Numbered from the stretch's first letter, positions 26,385 to 36,492 are shown. The stretch: 64,000 nucleotides of DNA from Pseudomonadota bacterium (GCA_018261895.1 JAGTRT010000001.1:40832-104831), one strand, 5' to 3'. The notes: generated by a model not told the origin, from the sequence alone. Translations and numbers: made by a program.

Positions 26385-27835
26385 TCAACCGGAGCCTGAA
26401 GCAACTCTCCCAAGCTTTGGCGGCCAGGGAAATTTCCAGCCTTGAGCTGACCACGCTGTTCCTGGATCGCATCGATCGCCTGAACCCGACGCTCAACGCC
26501 TTTGTCACGGTCGACCGGGAAAAAAGCCTGAAAATGGCATCGGCTGCCGATGCTCGGATTGCCGCCGGCACGGCCGGTCCGCTGACCGGCATCCCGATTG
26601 CCCAGAAGGACATCTTCTGCGCCGAAGGCTGGACGACGACCTGCGGCTCGAAAATGCTGGCCAATTTCGTGTCGCCCTACGATGCGACAGTCATCCAGAA
26701 AATGCATGCCGAAGCCGGCCTGGTCTCGCTCGGCAAGACGAACATGGACGAATTCGCCATGGGTTCGTCGAACGAAACGTCGTTTTTCGGCCCGGTGCGC
26801 AATCCGTGGGACACGAGCCGGGTTCCCGGCGGTTCTTCCGGTGGTTCGGCAGCGGCCGTGGCCGCCCGATTGGCGCCGGCGGCAACAGGCACCGACACCG
26901 GCGGCTCGATCCGTCAGCCGGCTGCCTTGTGCAACCTGACCGGCCTGAAGCCGACCTACGGCGTGGTGTCGCGTTACGGCATGATCGCTTTCGCCTCGTC
27001 GCTCGATCAGGGCGGCCCGATGGCGGCCAGCGCCGAGGACTGTGCGCTGCTGCTCAATACCATGGTTGGTTTCGACGAGCGCGACTCGACCTCGCTGGAT
27101 CGGCCGGTCGAAGACTACGCCCGCGACCTGGACAAACCACTGAACGGCCTGCGCATCGGCCTGCCCAAGGAGTTCTTTGGCGAAGGCTGCGATGCCGAGG
27201 TGATGGCGGCGGTGCGTGCGGCGATTGCCGAGTACGAAAAGCTCGGTGCAACGACCGTTGAGGTTTCGCTGCCCAATTCGCACCTGTCGGTACCGGCTTA
27301 TTACGTCATCGCCCCGGCTGAAGCCAGTTCGAATCTGTCGCGTTTCGACGGTGTGCGTTACGGCTTCCGCGCTGAGGACTATGCCAACCTGGACGACATG
27401 TACATGAAGAGCCGGGCACAGGGTTTCGGTGCCGAGGTCAAGCGCCGCATCATGATTGGCGCCTATGTGCTGTCGCATGGCTACTACGACGCGTACTACC
27501 TGCAGGCGCAGCGTATTCGCCGCCTGATCGCCGATGATTTCGTCGAAGCCTTCAAGCATTGCGACGTGATCATGGGGCCGACCTCGCCGACGACGGCGTT
27601 CAAGCTGGGTGAGAAGGCAGCCGATCCTGTGCAGATGTATCTCTCGGATATCTACACGATTGCAGTCAATCTGGCCGGCTTGCCGGGCATGTCGGTTCCG
27701 TGCGGGTTTGTCGGTGGCTTGCCGGTGGGTTTGCAGTTGATCGGCAACTACTTCGCTGAAGCGCAACTGCTCAACGTCGCTCATCGCTATCAGCAGGCGA
27801 CGGACTGGCATCAGCGCCGGGCGGCCATCGAATAG
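26381..27835 (+). CDS. gatA: Glutamyl-tRNA(Gln) amidotransferase subunit A
   Basis: A 484-residue amidase-signature enzyme. The Ser-cisSer-Lys triad regions are visible: [10 protein letters not shown] (Lys), [13 protein letters not shown] and [13 protein letters not shown] (serines). It releases ammonia from glutamine for GatB. Residues [10 protein letters not shown] near position 43 overlap a weak match to the dispersed repeat. Confidence 0.96.
   Translation: MINRSLKQLSQALAAREISSLELTTLFLDRIDRLNPTLNAFVTVDREKSLKMASAADARIAAGTAGPLTGIPIAQKDIFCAEGWTTTCGSKMLANFVSPYDATVIQKMHAEAGLVSLGKTNMDEFAMGSSNETSFFGPVRNPWDTSRVPGGSSGGSAAAVAARLAPAATGTDTGGSIRQPAALCNLTGLKPTYGVVSRYGMIAFASSLDQGGPMAASAEDCALLLNTMVGFDERDSTSLDRPVEDYARDLDKPLNGLRIGLPKEFFGEGCDAEVMAAVRAAIAEYEKLGATTVEVSLPNSHLSVPAYYVIAPAEASSNLSRFDGVRYGFRAEDYANLDDMYMKSRAQGFGAEVKRRIMIGAYVLSHGYYDAYYLQAQRIRRLIADDFVEAFKHCDVIMGPTSPTTAFKLGEKAADPVQMYLSDIYTIAVNLAGLPGMSVPCGFVGGLPVGLQLIGNYFAEAQLLNVAHRYQQATDWHQRRAAIE
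26504..26536 (-). repeat. Dispersed repeat, weak copy 6 (inside gatA)
   Basis: TCACGGTCGACCGGGAAAAA then AGCCTGAAAATGG. It has one change in the GTTGACCG core (GTCGACCG). The encoded [10 protein letters not shown] is also usual for GatA, so this copy may be coincidental. Confidence 0.4.
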
Positions 27836-27837
27836 GC

Positions 27838-28368
27838 ATGTGGCGGCGCCTGCTGCTCGCTGTCGTTGTGGCCGCGGCCGGTTGTGCCGAGGTCGAGAAG
27901 CAGCCGGAAAAGGTGCCTGAAGCCGTATCTGCCGAACAGCCGGTGACGGAGAGCCAGGAGCCCAAGTTGAAAAACTCGACGCTGAAGTACCTGGCCAATC
28001 GCAACCTGAAGCCGCAGCCGACGCGACCGCTGAACGTGCGTTCCCGCTGCACGCACAAGGACGCGATCGGTACGCAGACACGCCTCGATCTGCTGGTCAA
28101 GGAAGCGCAGGTCAAGACGTTTTCTGCCGAAGTCAGCATGAAGGGGCATGGCACCTGCCGGTTTGCCCTGGACGATTTCGAGCAGGTCGAGAAATTGCCG
28201 CAAGCACTGCTGCGGCACAGGAAACAGTCGGATTGCCTGGTTCGCATGTGGGAGCAGGGGCCGAAAGTAACGATTGCCTTCAACAGTTGTCCCAAGTCCT
28301 GCGATGGACAGGCCTTCGACTACCTCTGGCCGATCATGGTCGAGGCGAAGAGCGGACGTTGTTTCTGA
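27838..28368 (+). CDS. Uncharacterised lipoprotein between gatA and gatB
   Basis: A 176-residue protein with a short signal peptide and lipobox VVAAAGC at Cys17, then a Glu/Pro/Lys-rich linker and a compact domain with cysteines near 67, 108, 133, 151, 155 and 175 that could form disulphides ([28 protein letters not shown]). Not recognised as a known family. It starts 2 nt after the gatA stop and ends 13 nt before gatB, so it is cotranscribed with an essential tRNA enzyme. Confidence 0.75.
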   Translation: MWRRLLLAVVVAAAGCAEVEKQPEKVPEAVSAEQPVTESQEPKLKNSTLKYLANRNLKPQPTRPLNVRSRCTHKDAIGTQTRLDLLVKEAQVKTFSAEVSMKGHGTCRFALDDFEQVEKLPQALLRHRKQSDCLVRMWEQGPKVTIAFNSCPKSCDGQAFDYLWPIMVEAKSGRCF

Positions 28369-28381
28369 AACGGATGAAGCT

Positions 28382-29836
28382 ATGAATCAGTGGGAAGTAG
28401 TGATTGGTATCGAGACGCACGCACAGCTGGCGACCGTGTCGAAAATTTTCTCCGGTGCCTCGACAGCATTCGGTGCCGAACCGAATACGCAGGCCTGTGC
28501 GGTTGACCTCGCCTTGCCGGGCGTATTGCCCGTGCTCAACAAGAAGGCCGTTGATTGCGCCATTCGCTTCGGCCTGGCCATTGGTGCCGAGGTGGCGAAG
28601 AAATCGGTGTTTGCCCGGAAAAACTACTTCTACCCGGATCTTCCGAAGGGCTACCAGATCAGCCAGATGGACCTGCCGGTTGTCGTTGGCGGGCAAATCT
28701 TGTTGCAGGTCGGCCAGGGAGACAAGGCTTATGAGAAAGTTGTCCGCCTGACGCGTGCCCACCTCGAAGAGGATGCCGGCAAGTCGCTGCACGAGGATTT
28801 TCACGGCAAGTCGGGCATCGACCTCAATCGGGCCGGTACGCCCCTGCTTGAAATCGTTTCGGAGCCCGACATGCGTTCGTCCGACGAGGCCGTGGCCTAC
28901 GCCAAGGCGCTGCACGCGCTGGTGCAGTGGATCGGCATCTGCGACGGCAACATGCAGGAAGGCTCCTTCCGCTGCGACGCCAATGTGTCGGTGCGGCCGA
29001 GAGGTCAGGCCGAATTCGGTACGCGGCGCGAAATCAAGAACCTGAACTCCTTCCGTTTCCTCAAGGAAGCAATCGATTTCGAGGTTCAGTGGCAGATCAA
29101 CGAGATCGACGAGGGGCGCAAGATCCAGCAGGCCACCGTGCTGTTCGATCCCGATACCGGCGAGACACGCATGATGCGCAGCAAGGAAGACGCCCACGAT
29201 TACCGCTATTTCCCGGATCCCGATCTCCTGCCGCTGGTCATTTCCAGCGACTGGATTGCCCGCGTTCAAAGCGAACTGCCGGAACTGCCGGGGCAGATGC
29301 GCGAGCGCTTCATCAGCGAGTTCGGGCTGTCGAACTACGATGCGACGACGCTGACGGCAAATTCTGAAATTGCGGCTTTTTTCCAGTTGACCGTGGGAAT
29401 CGCCGGAAAACAGAACGCCAAGCCCTGCGCCAACTGGGTCATGGTCGATCTGGCCGGTCGCCTCAATAAGGACGGCAAGGAAATCGCCGAGTCGCCGGTT
29501 TCGGCTGCGCAATTGGCTGGGCTGATCCTGCGCATTGCCGACAACACGATCTCCAACAACATCGCCAAGAAGGTTTTCGAGGCGCTGTGGAACGGCGAAG
29601 GGGCGACGGCCGACGAAATCATCGACAAGCAGGGCTTGAAGCAGATCACCGACAGTGGCGCCATCGAGTCGCTGGTTGATGAAGTTCTTGCCGCCAATCC
29701 GGCCAACGTCGCCGAATTCAGGGCCGGCAAGGAAAAAGCATTCAACGCGCTGGTCGGTCAGGTCATGAAGGCCGCCAAGGGCAAGGCCAATCCGCAACAG
29801 GTCAACGACCTGCTCAAGAAAAAACTGGCGGGCTGA
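28382..29836 (+). CDS. gatB: Glutamyl-tRNA(Gln) amidotransferase subunit B
   Basis: A 484-residue GatB starting [16 protein letters not shown]. The kinase-like domain has [23 protein letters not shown] [12 protein letters not shown], and [13 protein letters not shown]; the C-terminal YqeY-like helical domain ends [14 protein letters not shown]. It activates the misacylated tRNA with ATP. The frame extends upstream to 28274, but the ATG at 28382 is clearly the family start. A repeat copy lies in the segment [10 protein letters not shown]. Confidence 0.95.
   Translation: MNQWEVVIGIETHAQLATVSKIFSGASTAFGAEPNTQACAVDLALPGVLPVLNKKAVDCAIRFGLAIGAEVAKKSVFARKNYFYPDLPKGYQISQMDLPVVVGGQILLQVGQGDKAYEKVVRLTRAHLEEDAGKSLHEDFHGKSGIDLNRAGTPLLEIVSEPDMRSSDEAVAYAKALHALVQWIGICDGNMQEGSFRCDANVSVRPRGQAEFGTRREIKNLNSFRFLKEAIDFEVQWQINEIDEGRKIQQATVLFDPDTGETRMMRSKEDAHDYRYFPDPDLLPLVISSDWIARVQSELPELPGQMRERFISEFGLSNYDATTLTANSEIAAFFQLTVGIAGKQNAKPCANWVMVDLAGRLNKDGKEIAESPVSAAQLAGLILRIADNTISNNIAKKVFEALWNGEGATADEIIDKQGLKQITDSGAIESLVDEVLAANPANVAEFRAGKEKAFNALVGQVMKAAKGKANPQQVNDLLKKKLAG
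29365..29400 (+). repeat. Dispersed GTTGACCG repeat, copy 7 (inside gatB)
   Basis: TGAAATTGCGGC, a T-tract and CCAGTTGACCGTGGGAAT. Sense orientation; it encodes [11 protein letters not shown] where GatB proteins usually have an alignable FFE-type helix. Confidence 0.6.
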
Positions 29837-30484
29837 TCAGCGGGCGGGAGTGGCCGTACCGCTATGCGGTGCGGCCGATGAGCGGCGCGTCAGCTCAAAG
29901 TAGCGTTTGCGGTCGGCGTCGTATTTCGCCTTGATCAGGTCGAAATCCCGCTTCTTGATATCAAGCAGTTCCTGCTGCAGCTTGATTTCATGGTTGACCG
30001 CACGCAGATCGCGATCAAGGTCCGGCGGCAGTGTTTTCTTCTTGTAAAACTCGGCTTCGTCTTCGAGCTTCTTGCGTTTGGTGCTGGCCTGATCAATGCG
30101 CGTGATGGTCGCCAGGATGGCCACGTTCACGTCCGCCTCGGCCTTGCGTTGCGCCAGGTCGATGTCTTCGGGGGTCGCATAGGTGTCGAGGAGCGCCTGA
30201 TCGCGACGCCGCTGTTCCCGACTGGCATCTTCCAGCTGCTTGCGGCGCTTGTTTTCCAGCGCCTGCTCGGCTTTTTGCTCGGGAGTCAGTGCCGCCCCCA
30301 CTTCCTTGACGATGTTGCCGCCACTGTCCAGTACGCGATAGGCGCGTCCCCGGCACTGCTCCGGCAACATGTCGCCACAAATGCGGCGCCCCGTAGCCGG
30401 GTCGTTGCAACAGTAAAACTCGCCCGCTGCTTGCGCGGAGCCAAGCATCATCAAGAGTAGAGAAGCGGCGAGCAGTTTAGGCAT
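29837..30484 (-). CDS. DUF4124-like periplasmic protein with coiled coil
   Basis: A 215-residue protein with signal peptide [19 protein letters not shown], a short N-terminal DUF4124-like domain ([24 protein letters not shown]) and a long charged helical part (about 75-195) rich in K, E, R and Q. Function unknown. The ATG at 30484 overlaps the pyrE 3' end by 8 nt; longer in-frame readings go into pyrE. It converges with gatB with no gap. Confidence 0.72.
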   Translation of the reverse strand: MPKLLAASLLLMMLGSAQAAGEFYCCNDPATGRRICGDMLPEQCRGRAYRVLDSGGNIVKEVGAALTPEQKAEQALENKRRKQLEDASREQRRRDQALLDTYATPEDIDLAQRKAEADVNVAILATITRIDQASTKRKKLEDEAEFYKKKTLPPDLDRDLRAVNHEIKLQQELLDIKKRDFDLIKAKYDADRKRYFELTRRSSAAPHSGTATPAR

Positions 30485-31118
30485 TGATACCGTACTGCTC
30501 CCGGTAGCGGGTGACCGCCTCACGATGGGCGGCAAATTCCGCGTGGTGGGCCAGGTAGGTCAGCAGATCGCCCAGCCCGGCGACGGCGATTACCGGGATG
30601 CCGTAATCGCGCTGAACCTCCTGAACTGCCGACAGTTCGCCCTGGCCTCGCTCCTGCCGGTCGAGGGCGATCAGAACGCCGGCCGGCGTGGCGCCTGCTG
30701 CCCGGATCAGTTCGACCGATTCCCGAACCGAGGTACCAGCCGAAATGACGTCGTCGACAATCAGAACGCGACCGGCCATGGCTGCACCAACCAGCGTGCC
30801 ACCCTCACCGTGATCCTTGGCTTCCTTGCGATTGTAGGCAAACGGGAAGTTCCTGCCGCGTTGTGCGAGCGCGACGGAAATCGCGGCCACCAGCGGAATT
30901 CCCTTGTAAGCCGGGCCAAACAGCATATCGAACTCGACGCCGCCTGCTTCGACGGCTTTCGCGTAGAATTCGGCGAGACGGCCTAGAGAGTTGCCGTCGT
31001 TGAACAAGCCGGCATTGAAAAAGTAGGGCGATAGCCGTCCTGCCTTTGTTTTGAATTCGCCAAAGCGCAGTACCTGGCAACTCAGCGCAAATTCAATGAA
31101 ATCCTGACGAAAATCCAT
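30477..31118 (-). CDS. pyrE: Orotate phosphoribosyltransferase
   Basis: A 213-residue PRTase of normal length, starting [20 protein letters not shown]. The PRPP loop is [16 protein letters not shown] and the flexible catalytic loop [11 protein letters not shown]. It makes OMP from orotate and PRPP in pyrimidine synthesis. It is divergent from xth with 47 nt between starts; a CCGGG-AAAA-CCCGG hairpin lies there (31138-31151). Confidence 0.95.
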   Translation of the reverse strand: MDFRQDFIEFALSCQVLRFGEFKTKAGRLSPYFFNAGLFNDGNSLGRLAEFYAKAVEAGGVEFDMLFGPAYKGIPLVAAISVALAQRGRNFPFAYNRKEAKDHGEGGTLVGAAMAGRVLIVDDVISAGTSVRESVELIRAAGATPAGVLIALDRQERGQGELSAVQEVQRDYGIPVIAVAGLGDLLTYLAHHAEFAAHREAVTRYREQYGINA

Positions 31119-31137
31119 ATTTTTCCATTTCATTCGA

Positions 31138-31151
31138 CCGGGAAAACCCGG
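31138..31151. promoter_or_regulatory. Small hairpin between divergent pyrE and xth
   Basis: CCGGG-AAAA-CCCGG forms a 5-bp stem with a 4-nt loop in the 47-nt divergent gap. It may be part of a promoter or operator; nothing more can be said. Confidence 0.3.
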
Positions 31152-31165
31152 CCGATCATTGCACA

Positions 31166-31945
31166 ATGTTACGCATCATCTCCCTGAATCTCAATGGTAT
31201 CCGTTCTGCGTGGAATAAAAATGTCCTGCCGTGGGCGGCTGCACAGCGTGCCGACATCTTCTGCCTGCAGGAACTGAAAGCGCAATTGCCTGATCTGTCC
31301 GCAGAAATGAAGGCGCCGGATAGCATGCATGCGTTCTATCACTGCGCTGAAAAAAAAGGGTACAGCGGCGTGGGTATCTGGTGCAGGCAGGCGCCAGACA
31401 AGGTTGTCGAAGGCTTCGATGGCGGCGAGTTTGATGCCGAAGGACGCTTCATTCGAGCCGATTTCGGCAACCTGTCGGTGATTTCGCTCTACCTGCCGTC
31501 CGGCTCGTCGTCGCCAGAGCGCCAGGAGGCCAAGTTCCGGTTTCTCGACGCATTTCTGCCGCATATGGCTGCGTTACGTGCCGAGGGGCGAGAAATCGTG
31601 CTGTGCGGTGACTGGAATATTGCGCACCAGGCCATCGACTTGAAAAACTGGAAATCGAACCAGAAAAACTCTGGATTTTTGCCAGAGGAGCGGGCCTGGC
31701 TCAGTCGCGTGTTTGACGAACAGGGCTGGGTCGACGTCTATCGACGCCTCTACCCCGATGCTGGTGAGGCTTGCTACACGTGGTGGAGCAATCGCGGTCA
31801 GGCATGGGCCAAGAATGTCGGTTGGCGCATCGATTATCAGATCGCCACACCTGGGATCGCCGCAATGGCCGAAAAGGCCGAGGTCTACAAAGCCGAGCGA
31901 TTTTCCGATCACGCGCCGCTGATCATCGACTACGACTTCAAATAA
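31166..31945 (+). CDS. xth: Exodeoxyribonuclease III
   Basis: A 259-residue AP endonuclease/3'-5' exonuclease. Catalytic motifs are CLQELKAQ (Glu34 region), [23 protein letters not shown] and the C-terminal [12 protein letters not shown]. It repairs abasic sites and 3' blocking groups. It starts [19 protein letters not shown] and has the normal length. Confidence 0.95.
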   Translation: MLRIISLNLNGIRSAWNKNVLPWAAAQRADIFCLQELKAQLPDLSAEMKAPDSMHAFYHCAEKKGYSGVGIWCRQAPDKVVEGFDGGEFDAEGRFIRADFGNLSVISLYLPSGSSSPERQEAKFRFLDAFLPHMAALRAEGREIVLCGDWNIAHQAIDLKNWKSNQKNSGFLPEERAWLSRVFDEQGWVDVYRRLYPDAGEACYTWWSNRGQAWAKNVGWRIDYQIATPGIAAMAEKAEVYKAERFSDHAPLIIDYDFK

Positions 31946-31959
31946 GCATCCAAAGTGAA

Positions 31960-31988
31960 TTGATTTCGCGGCGCCGTAGGGATAATCT
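31960..31988 (+). promoter_or_regulatory. Sigma-70-like promoter of the yqjD-type operon
   Basis: TTGATT (31960-31965) and TAATCT (31983-31988) are 17 bp apart, 33 nt before the ATG of the DUF883 gene. Confidence 0.55.
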
Positions 31989-32021
31989 GTATCTCTGCTC
32001 AACTCTCCAACGAGGTTCGAA

Positions 32022-32336
32022 ATGTCTGAAGAAATGACTGCTGCCAACAAAGAAAAGCTGGTTACCGATTTGAAAGTGGTGATCTCCGATACCGAAGAGC
32101 TGCTGCGTGCCACTGCCGGTGCTGCCGGTGAAAAGGTCACTGAGCTTCGTGAGCGCTTGGGCGTTCGCCTGCGCGACACCAAGGAACGCGTTCTCGATCT
32201 GGAAGCCGCGTTGGTCGACAAGACCAAAGCTGCTGCACGCGCCACCGACGATTTCGTGCACGAAGAGCCCTGGAAAGCGGTCGGTGTTGCCGCTGCATTG
32301 GGTCTCGCACTCGGCGTGCTGATCGGTCGTCGCTAA
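32022..32336 (+). CDS. yqjD: DUF883 (ElaB/YqjD-type) inner-membrane ribosome-associated protein
   Basis: A 104-residue protein: an amphipathic helical N-terminus rich in E, K and R, then a single C-terminal transmembrane segment with glycine motif (VGVAAALGLALGVLIGRR). E. coli YqjD/ElaB anchor ribosomes to the membrane in stationary phase. It is the first of four tightly packed genes (4-nt gap or overlaps). Confidence 0.85.
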   Translation: MSEEMTAANKEKLVTDLKVVISDTEELLRATAGAAGEKVTELRERLGVRLRDTKERVLDLEAALVDKTKAAARATDDFVHEEPWKAVGVAAALGLALGVLIGRR

Positions 32337-32340
32337 GCGG

Positions 32341-32748
32341 ATGGCCGAACAGGCGGGCGGTGGAGCGGGCCGCGAAGGTCTCTTCACCGCACTGAAAAAC
32401 AGTGTCGCGACGTTGATCGCGATAGGGAAGACGCGCGCTGAACTTCTGGTCACTGAGCTTGAGGAAGAGAAGCTTCGCCTCATGTCGCTCTGGTCCAAGG
32501 CGATCGGCGCAGCCTTCCTGCTTGCCGTCGGTGTCGTGCTGGGCATATTTTGCCTTGCGCTGGCCTTCTGGGAGCAGCGGGTAATGGTTTTCGGGATTTT
32601 TGCCGCCTTGTTCATTGGCGGCGCACTGGTGTTGATCGCATCGCTGAAACGCCAAACCGCTCAACCCAGCAAGATGTTCCGAGCCAGTCTTTCGGAACTG
32701 GAAGCCGACATGGCGCTATTGCGTCGTTACCGTGACAAGGCGGAATGA
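32341..32748 (+). CDS. yqjE: YqjE-family (phage holin superfamily III) membrane protein
   Basis: A 135-residue protein with two hydrophobic segments (AIGAAFLLAVGVVLGIFCLAL and VFGIFAALFIGGALVLIASL) and charged tails. It matches the YqjE group always found next to YqjD. Function unknown; it overlaps the next gene by 4 nt. Confidence 0.82.
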   Translation: MAEQAGGGAGREGLFTALKNSVATLIAIGKTRAELLVTELEEEKLRLMSLWSKAIGAAFLLAVGVVLGIFCLALAFWEQRVMVFGIFAALFIGGALVLIASLKRQTAQPSKMFRASLSELEADMALLRRYRDKAE

Positions 32749-33038
32749 ATCCGAAATCACTGGAACTTGCGACCCGACACGGCTTGTTGAAAGCGCGAAT
32801 CGATGAACAGCGCCGAGCCCTGGCAGGCCATTCTGTTCCGCTCGAATCGGCGCTCGCCCAGGGCGACAAGGTACTTAAGGGTGTCGACTGGTTGAAGCAT
32901 CATCCGGCCGCCGTTGGGGTGGCTGTCGCGCTGGCCGTTGTCGCGCGTCCTCGTCGGGCAATGCGCTGGGCGCGGCGCGGATTTTTTCTTTGGCGGGGAT
33001 GGCAATCCATTCGTAGCGCGCTGCTCGGATCCCGTTGA
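32745..33038 (+). CDS. yqjK: YqjK-like protein
   Basis: A 97-residue basic protein starting MNPKSLELATRHGLLKARID, with a weakly hydrophobic centre (HHPAAVGVAVALAVVARP) and an Arg/Trp-rich tail. The position after yqjE supports YqjK. It overlaps the next frame by TTGA. Confidence 0.7.
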   Translation: MNPKSLELATRHGLLKARIDEQRRALAGHSVPLESALAQGDKVLKGVDWLKHHPAAVGVAVALAVVARPRRAMRWARRGFFLWRGWQSIRSALLGSR

Positions 33039-33349
33039 ACGTGGCCGAAACAGGAGCAGACGAAACTGCGCTACCGGCCTGGTGGCGACAAATGGTTTCA
33101 TCGCAGCGGCGCCAGGCGCGCAGGATTCTGGCCGAGCTTGTCGCGACGCGAGGGATCATGCCCTTGCTCATGAAGGTTCGTAATGGAGGCCACTGGACGC
33201 CGGATGAAAAACTGGAACTCATCCGCCATTTGCGTCGCATGGTTCGCCTTTCACCCTATTTGATCGCCCTTCTCCTGCCGGGCTCTATCCTGTTCTTGCC
33301 AATTTACGCGTGGTGGCTGGACAGGCGTCGCGTCAGGCGCGAGGACTAG
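33035..33349 (+). CDS. Uncharacterised small membrane protein, fourth gene of the yqj-type operon
   Basis: A 104-residue protein starting at a TTG that overlaps the previous stop; a GTG two codons later is an alternative. It has a basic helical N-terminus and one C-terminal hydrophobic segment (LSPYLIALLLPGSILFLPIYAWW) followed by RRRVRRED. It weakly recalls the membrane segment of LETM1-like proteins but no family is assigned. Its 3' end overlaps the convergent ampG by 17 nt. Confidence 0.65.
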   Translation: MNVAETGADETALPAWWRQMVSSQRRQARRILAELVATRGIMPLLMKVRNGGHWTPDEKLELIRHLRRMVRLSPYLIALLLPGSILFLPIYAWWLDRRRVRRED

Positions 33350-34601
33350 CCTCTCCTGGGTTTTCACTCCAAGGTGCAACTTTGAACAAGAGCAGCATGC
33401 CTGGAACGGCGAGTATCACGCATAGCCAGTAGAAGCTTGTCCAGCCGAGTGTTTCAACCAACCATCCTGCCGAGGCATTGATAAAGGTACGTGGCACCGC
33501 GGCCAAGCTCGTGAACAGTGCCATCTGCGTCGCCGTATAGGCCGGGTGGGTCGAACGGGCGATGAATGCGACAAAGGCCGCCGTTCCCAAACCGACGCCT
33601 AACGCTTCGAGGCTGATGACAAAGGCCAGTGAGACGCGCTCGGCTGCTCCGATATTGTCGTAGTGCCCTTGGGCTGCCAGCCAGGCAAAGCCGAAAATGG
33701 ACACCAGTTGCACGATGCCGAACAGCCATAGTGCACGGTTGATGCCCAGTCGGATCATCCACAGTCCGCCGAGCAGGGCGCCAATGACGGCTGGCCATAG
33801 ACCGGCATGCTTGGCGATGAGCCCGATATCGGTTTTGGTAAAGCCCATGTCGAGATAGAACGGGGTGGCCAGCGCCGTACACAGACTGTCACCCAACTTG
33901 TAGAGAAAGATGAAGCCGAGGACCATCAACGCACCGCGCCAGCCTTGCCTGCCGATGAATTCGTGGAACGGTTCAGTCACTGCCTGGCGCAAGGTCTTGG
34001 GCGCCCCCTTCACGACAGGTTCGCTGACCAGCCAAGCCATGACCATGCCTGGAATCATGAAGGCTCCGGTAATCCAGAACACCTCATTCCAGGGCAGACG
34101 ATCCGCCAGAATCAGCGATAAGGAGCCGGGAATCAGGCCGGCGATTCGGTAAGCGTTGACGTGGACGGCGTTGCCAAGCCCCAGTTCGTTGTCGTCAAGA
34201 ATTTCCCGCCGAAAGGCATCGACGGCGATATCCTGCGTACCGGACAGGAAGGCGAGCAGGGCAGCCAGCCACAGGATGGGCCAGATGCTTTCTTTGGGGT
34301 CCAGGCCTCCCAGTGAGCCAATGGCGAACAGGAGTCCGAGTTGGGTGATCAGCATCCAACCTCTTCGCCGCCCGAATCCAGGAACGCTAAAGCGGTCGAG
34401 TAGCGGGGACCAGAGGAACTTCCAGGTGTAGGGGAACTGGATCAGTGCGAAGAAACCGATGGTCTTCAGGTCTACGCCTTCGCTTCGCAACCAGGCAGGT
34501 AACAGGTTGAGCAGCAGGTAGAGCGGCAGCCCCGAGCTGAAGCCGGTAAAGATGCAAATCAGCATCTTCCGGCTGAGCAGGGCGCCAAGCCAGCTTGGCA
34601 T
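33333..34601 (-). CDS. ampG: Muropeptide permease AmpG (MFS)
   Basis: A 422-residue MFS transporter with about twelve hydrophobic segments. FTGFSSGLPLYLLLNLLPAWLRSEG, KFLWSPLLDR and SGTQDIAVDAFRREIL are characteristic of AmpG. It imports GlcNAc-anhydroMurNAc peptides for cell-wall recycling. Its ATG shares one base with the metW stop region, so it may be cotranscribed with metXW. Confidence 0.93.
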   Translation of the reverse strand: MPSWLGALLSRKMLICIFTGFSSGLPLYLLLNLLPAWLRSEGVDLKTIGFFALIQFPYTWKFLWSPLLDRFSVPGFGRRRGWMLITQLGLLFAIGSLGGLDPKESIWPILWLAALLAFLSGTQDIAVDAFRREILDDNELGLGNAVHVNAYRIAGLIPGSLSLILADRLPWNEVFWITGAFMIPGMVMAWLVSEPVVKGAPKTLRQAVTEPFHEFIGRQGWRGALMVLGFIFLYKLGDSLCTALATPFYLDMGFTKTDIGLIAKHAGLWPAVIGALLGGLWMIRLGINRALWLFGIVQLVSIFGFAWLAAQGHYDNIGAAERVSLAFVISLEALGVGLGTAAFVAFIARSTHPAYTATQMALFTSLAAVPRTFINASAGWLVETLGWTSFYWLCVILAVPGMLLLFKVAPWSENPGEASPRA

Positions 34602-35200
34602 CAGCGGTTCTGCGTCAGCCGATAGACTGCCAGGCTGCCGAGGAAGTTAACCTCGTTGGTCACGGGATTGCCCTCTTCGTCGAGAACACTGCGCTCCCGG
34701 ATGATCAACCCCATCTTGTCGCAGAGCGCTTCAAAATCGAGCAAGGTAAAGAACCGCACGTTGGGTGAGTCATACCACTGATAGGGAAGATCTTCGGAAA
34801 CCGGCATCCGGCCATCCAGTACGGAGCGCAGGTTTTTCCAGTAAGCGAAGTTCGGAAAGGAGACGACAGCTTCGCGGCCAACGCGCAGCATTTCGGCCAG
34901 AATGCCTTCGGTGTGGCGTACCGTTTGCAGCGTGCGCGACAAAACCACATGATCAAAAGCCTGATCGGCGAATTCATCCAGACCGCGCTCAAGGTTGCCC
35001 TGAATCACGTTGATGCCGTTTCTGATGGCTGCAAGTACATTATCGTCGTCAATTTCGACACCAACACCCTGAACTCCGCGCTGGTCGATCAGGTGTCGCA
35101 ATAGCGTACCGTCGCCGCACCCAAGGTCGAGTACGCGATGGCCAGGTTCAATCCAGCCGGCGATCAGGTCGAAATCGGGGCGCCCAAGGGTATGCGTCAT
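34601..35200 (-). CDS. metW: Methionine biosynthesis methyltransferase-fold protein MetW
   Basis: A 199-residue Rossmann methyltransferase-fold protein with the SAM loop [15 protein letters not shown]. MetW is found with MetX in proteobacteria and is needed for full homoserine acyltransferase activity. It overlaps the metX stop by 4 nt. Confidence 0.94.
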   Translation of the reverse strand: MTHTLGRPDFDLIAGWIEPGHRVLDLGCGDGTLLRHLIDQRGVQGVGVEIDDDNVLAAIRNGINVIQGNLERGLDEFADQAFDHVVLSRTLQTVRHTEGILAEMLRVGREAVVSFPNFAYWKNLRSVLDGRMPVSEDLPYQWYDSPNVRFFTLLDFEALCDKMGLIIRERSVLDEEGNPVTNEVNFLGSLAVYRLTQNR

Positions 35201-36321
35201 AGCTTGATATTCCGCAGGTAGGCGTCGACGATGCCGTGGTAATGGGCATCTTCCATCAGGAAGGAGTCATGGCCGAAGTTGAGGTCGATTTCTGCATAGG
35301 AAACATTGCGCCCGGTGGCCAGCAGTGCAGCCACAATTTCCTTCGATCGGGCGGGGGTGAAGCGCCAGTCTGTTGTAAACGAGGCGATCAGGAAGTTGGC
35401 TTTGGTGCGCGCCATCGTGGCAGTCAGGTTGCCGTCGTCTTCGCGCGAAGGATCGAAATAATCGAGCGCCTTGGTCATCAACAGATAAGTATTTGCGTCG
35501 AAATAGCCGGCAAACTTGTCACCTTGGTAGCGCAAGTAGGATTCAACCTCGAATTCCACATCAAAACCAAACGAAAAAGCGCTATTGCGCAGTTCGCGGC
35601 CAAATTTTTCGCCCATCTGGTCATCGGACAGATAGGTAATGTGTCCCAGCATGCGTGCCAGGCGAAGACCGCGTACCGGGCGGGTATCGTGTTCGTAGTA
35701 GTTGCCGCCATGAAAATCGGGGTCGGTCAGAATGGCCTGTCGTGCTACGTCGTTGAAGGCGATATTCTGGGCAGAGAGCTTGGGGGCTGCTGCAATCACG
35801 ATGGCGTTGCGTACGCGTTCGGGGTAGGTGATGCTCCAGCGCAATGCCTGCATACCACCCAAGCTGCCGCCCATAACGGCCGCCCAGCTATCAATGCCGA
35901 GACGGTCGGCGAGTCTCGCCTGGGCGTGCACCCAGTCATTGACCGCAATGATCGGAAATGATGCTCCCCATGGCTTGCCGGTTGCCGGATTGATCGAGGA
36001 GGGCCCGGTCGAACCGTGGCAGCCCCCGAGGTTGTTCAGGCCGACTATAAAGTATCGATCGGTGTCCAACGGTCTGCCAGGACCGACGATATTGTCCCAC
36101 CAGCCGATATTGTCCGGCTGGTCCCGGTAGTGGCCGGCAATGTGGTGGTGTCCGGAAAGTGCGTGGCAAACCAGGATGGCGTTGGACTTGGCCGCATTGA
36201 GCGTGCCATAGGTCTCATAGACCAGGTCGTACGCGGGCAAAATCCCGCCACTACGCAAGTGCAATGGCTGATCGAAGTGAGCGCGCTGTGATTCGACGGC
36301 GCCGACGGAATATCCTGGCAT
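35197..36321 (-). CDS. metX: Homoserine O-acyltransferase MetX
   Basis: A 374-residue alpha/beta-hydrolase. The nucleophile Ser is in [14 protein letters not shown] and the catalytic His in [12 protein letters not shown]. It acylates homoserine in methionine synthesis; acetyl versus succinyl cannot be settled by eye, and MetX with MetW in betaproteobacteria is often succinyl-specific. The start is [12 protein letters not shown] at 36321 with AGGAT upstream. A longer reading from within the leader hairpin (MANWVFVFR) is not supported. It is controlled by a SAM-II-like leader. Confidence 0.94.
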   Translation of the reverse strand: MPGYSVGAVESQRAHFDQPLHLRSGGILPAYDLVYETYGTLNAAKSNAILVCHALSGHHHIAGHYRDQPDNIGWWDNIVGPGRPLDTDRYFIVGLNNLGGCHGSTGPSSINPATGKPWGASFPIIAVNDWVHAQARLADRLGIDSWAAVMGGSLGGMQALRWSITYPERVRNAIVIAAAPKLSAQNIAFNDVARQAILTDPDFHGGNYYEHDTRPVRGLRLARMLGHITYLSDDQMGEKFGRELRNSAFSFGFDVEFEVESYLRYQGDKFAGYFDANTYLLMTKALDYFDPSREDDGNLTATMARTKANFLIASFTTDWRFTPARSKEIVAALLATGRNVSYAEIDLNFGHDSFLMEDAHYHGIVDAYLRNIKL

Positions 36322-36330
36322 GCTTATCCT

Positions 36331-36382
36331 GAAAACAAAAACCCAGTTGGCCATGAACGTGAACTCGTCGGGCTAACTGGGT
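36331..36382 (-). terminator. Attenuator hairpin in the metX leader
   Basis: On the minus strand ACCCAGTT at one side pairs with AACTGGGT at the other (36341-36348 with 36375-36382, plus a GGC/GCC extension), followed by TTTTTGTTTTC. It lies between the SAM-II-like aptamer and the metX start, so premature termination is expected. Confidence 0.8.
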
Positions 36383-36384
36383 GT

Positions 36385-36441
36385 TCCCGTTTTAGCAGAA
36401 TTTATGTGGCGCCCGCAATCAGAGCTCAAATCGGCGCGGCT
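36385..36441 (-). ncRNA. SAM-II-like riboswitch upstream of metX
   Basis: The minus-strand leader reads GCGCCGATTTGAGC, then ATTGCGGGCGC, then CATAAAT and GCTAAAACGGG. This matches the SAM-II layout: a P1 GCGC stem, a U-rich L1 loop, the conserved AUAAAU, and a 3' GCUAAAA that forms the pseudoknot with L1 (UUUGAGC with GCUAAA). It lies between a sigma-70-like promoter and an intrinsic terminator ahead of metX. SAM-II (SAM_alpha) riboswitches repress such genes when SAM is high. Confidence 0.82.
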
Positions 36442-36463
36442 GAAAGTGATCCAGCGTCTGCAG

Positions 36464-36492
36464 ACAATACCCAGCAGCACGCTAAAAGTCAA
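36464..36492 (-). promoter_or_regulatory. Sigma-70-like promoter of metXW
   Basis: On the minus strand TTGACT (36492-36487) and TATTGT (36469-36464) are 17 bp apart. A start about 7 nt on would place the SAM-II-like aptamer near the 5' end of the RNA. Confidence 0.65.

Noticed and set aside
29978..30004. Partial match GATTTCATGGTTGACCGCA to the dispersed repeat
   Set aside because: The T-tract and about 12 bp of the middle are missing, and it is part of a plausible coding helix; treated as chance or a decayed copy.
31133..31147. TTCGACCGGGAAAA between pyrE and xth resembling the repeat core
   Set aside because: Lacks CGGTCAAC and the AT blocks; explained by a small hairpin.
36289..36354. 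Longer metX reading starting MANWVFVFR
   Set aside because: That start lies inside the attenuator hairpin; [12 protein letters not shown] has a ribosome-binding site and normal length.
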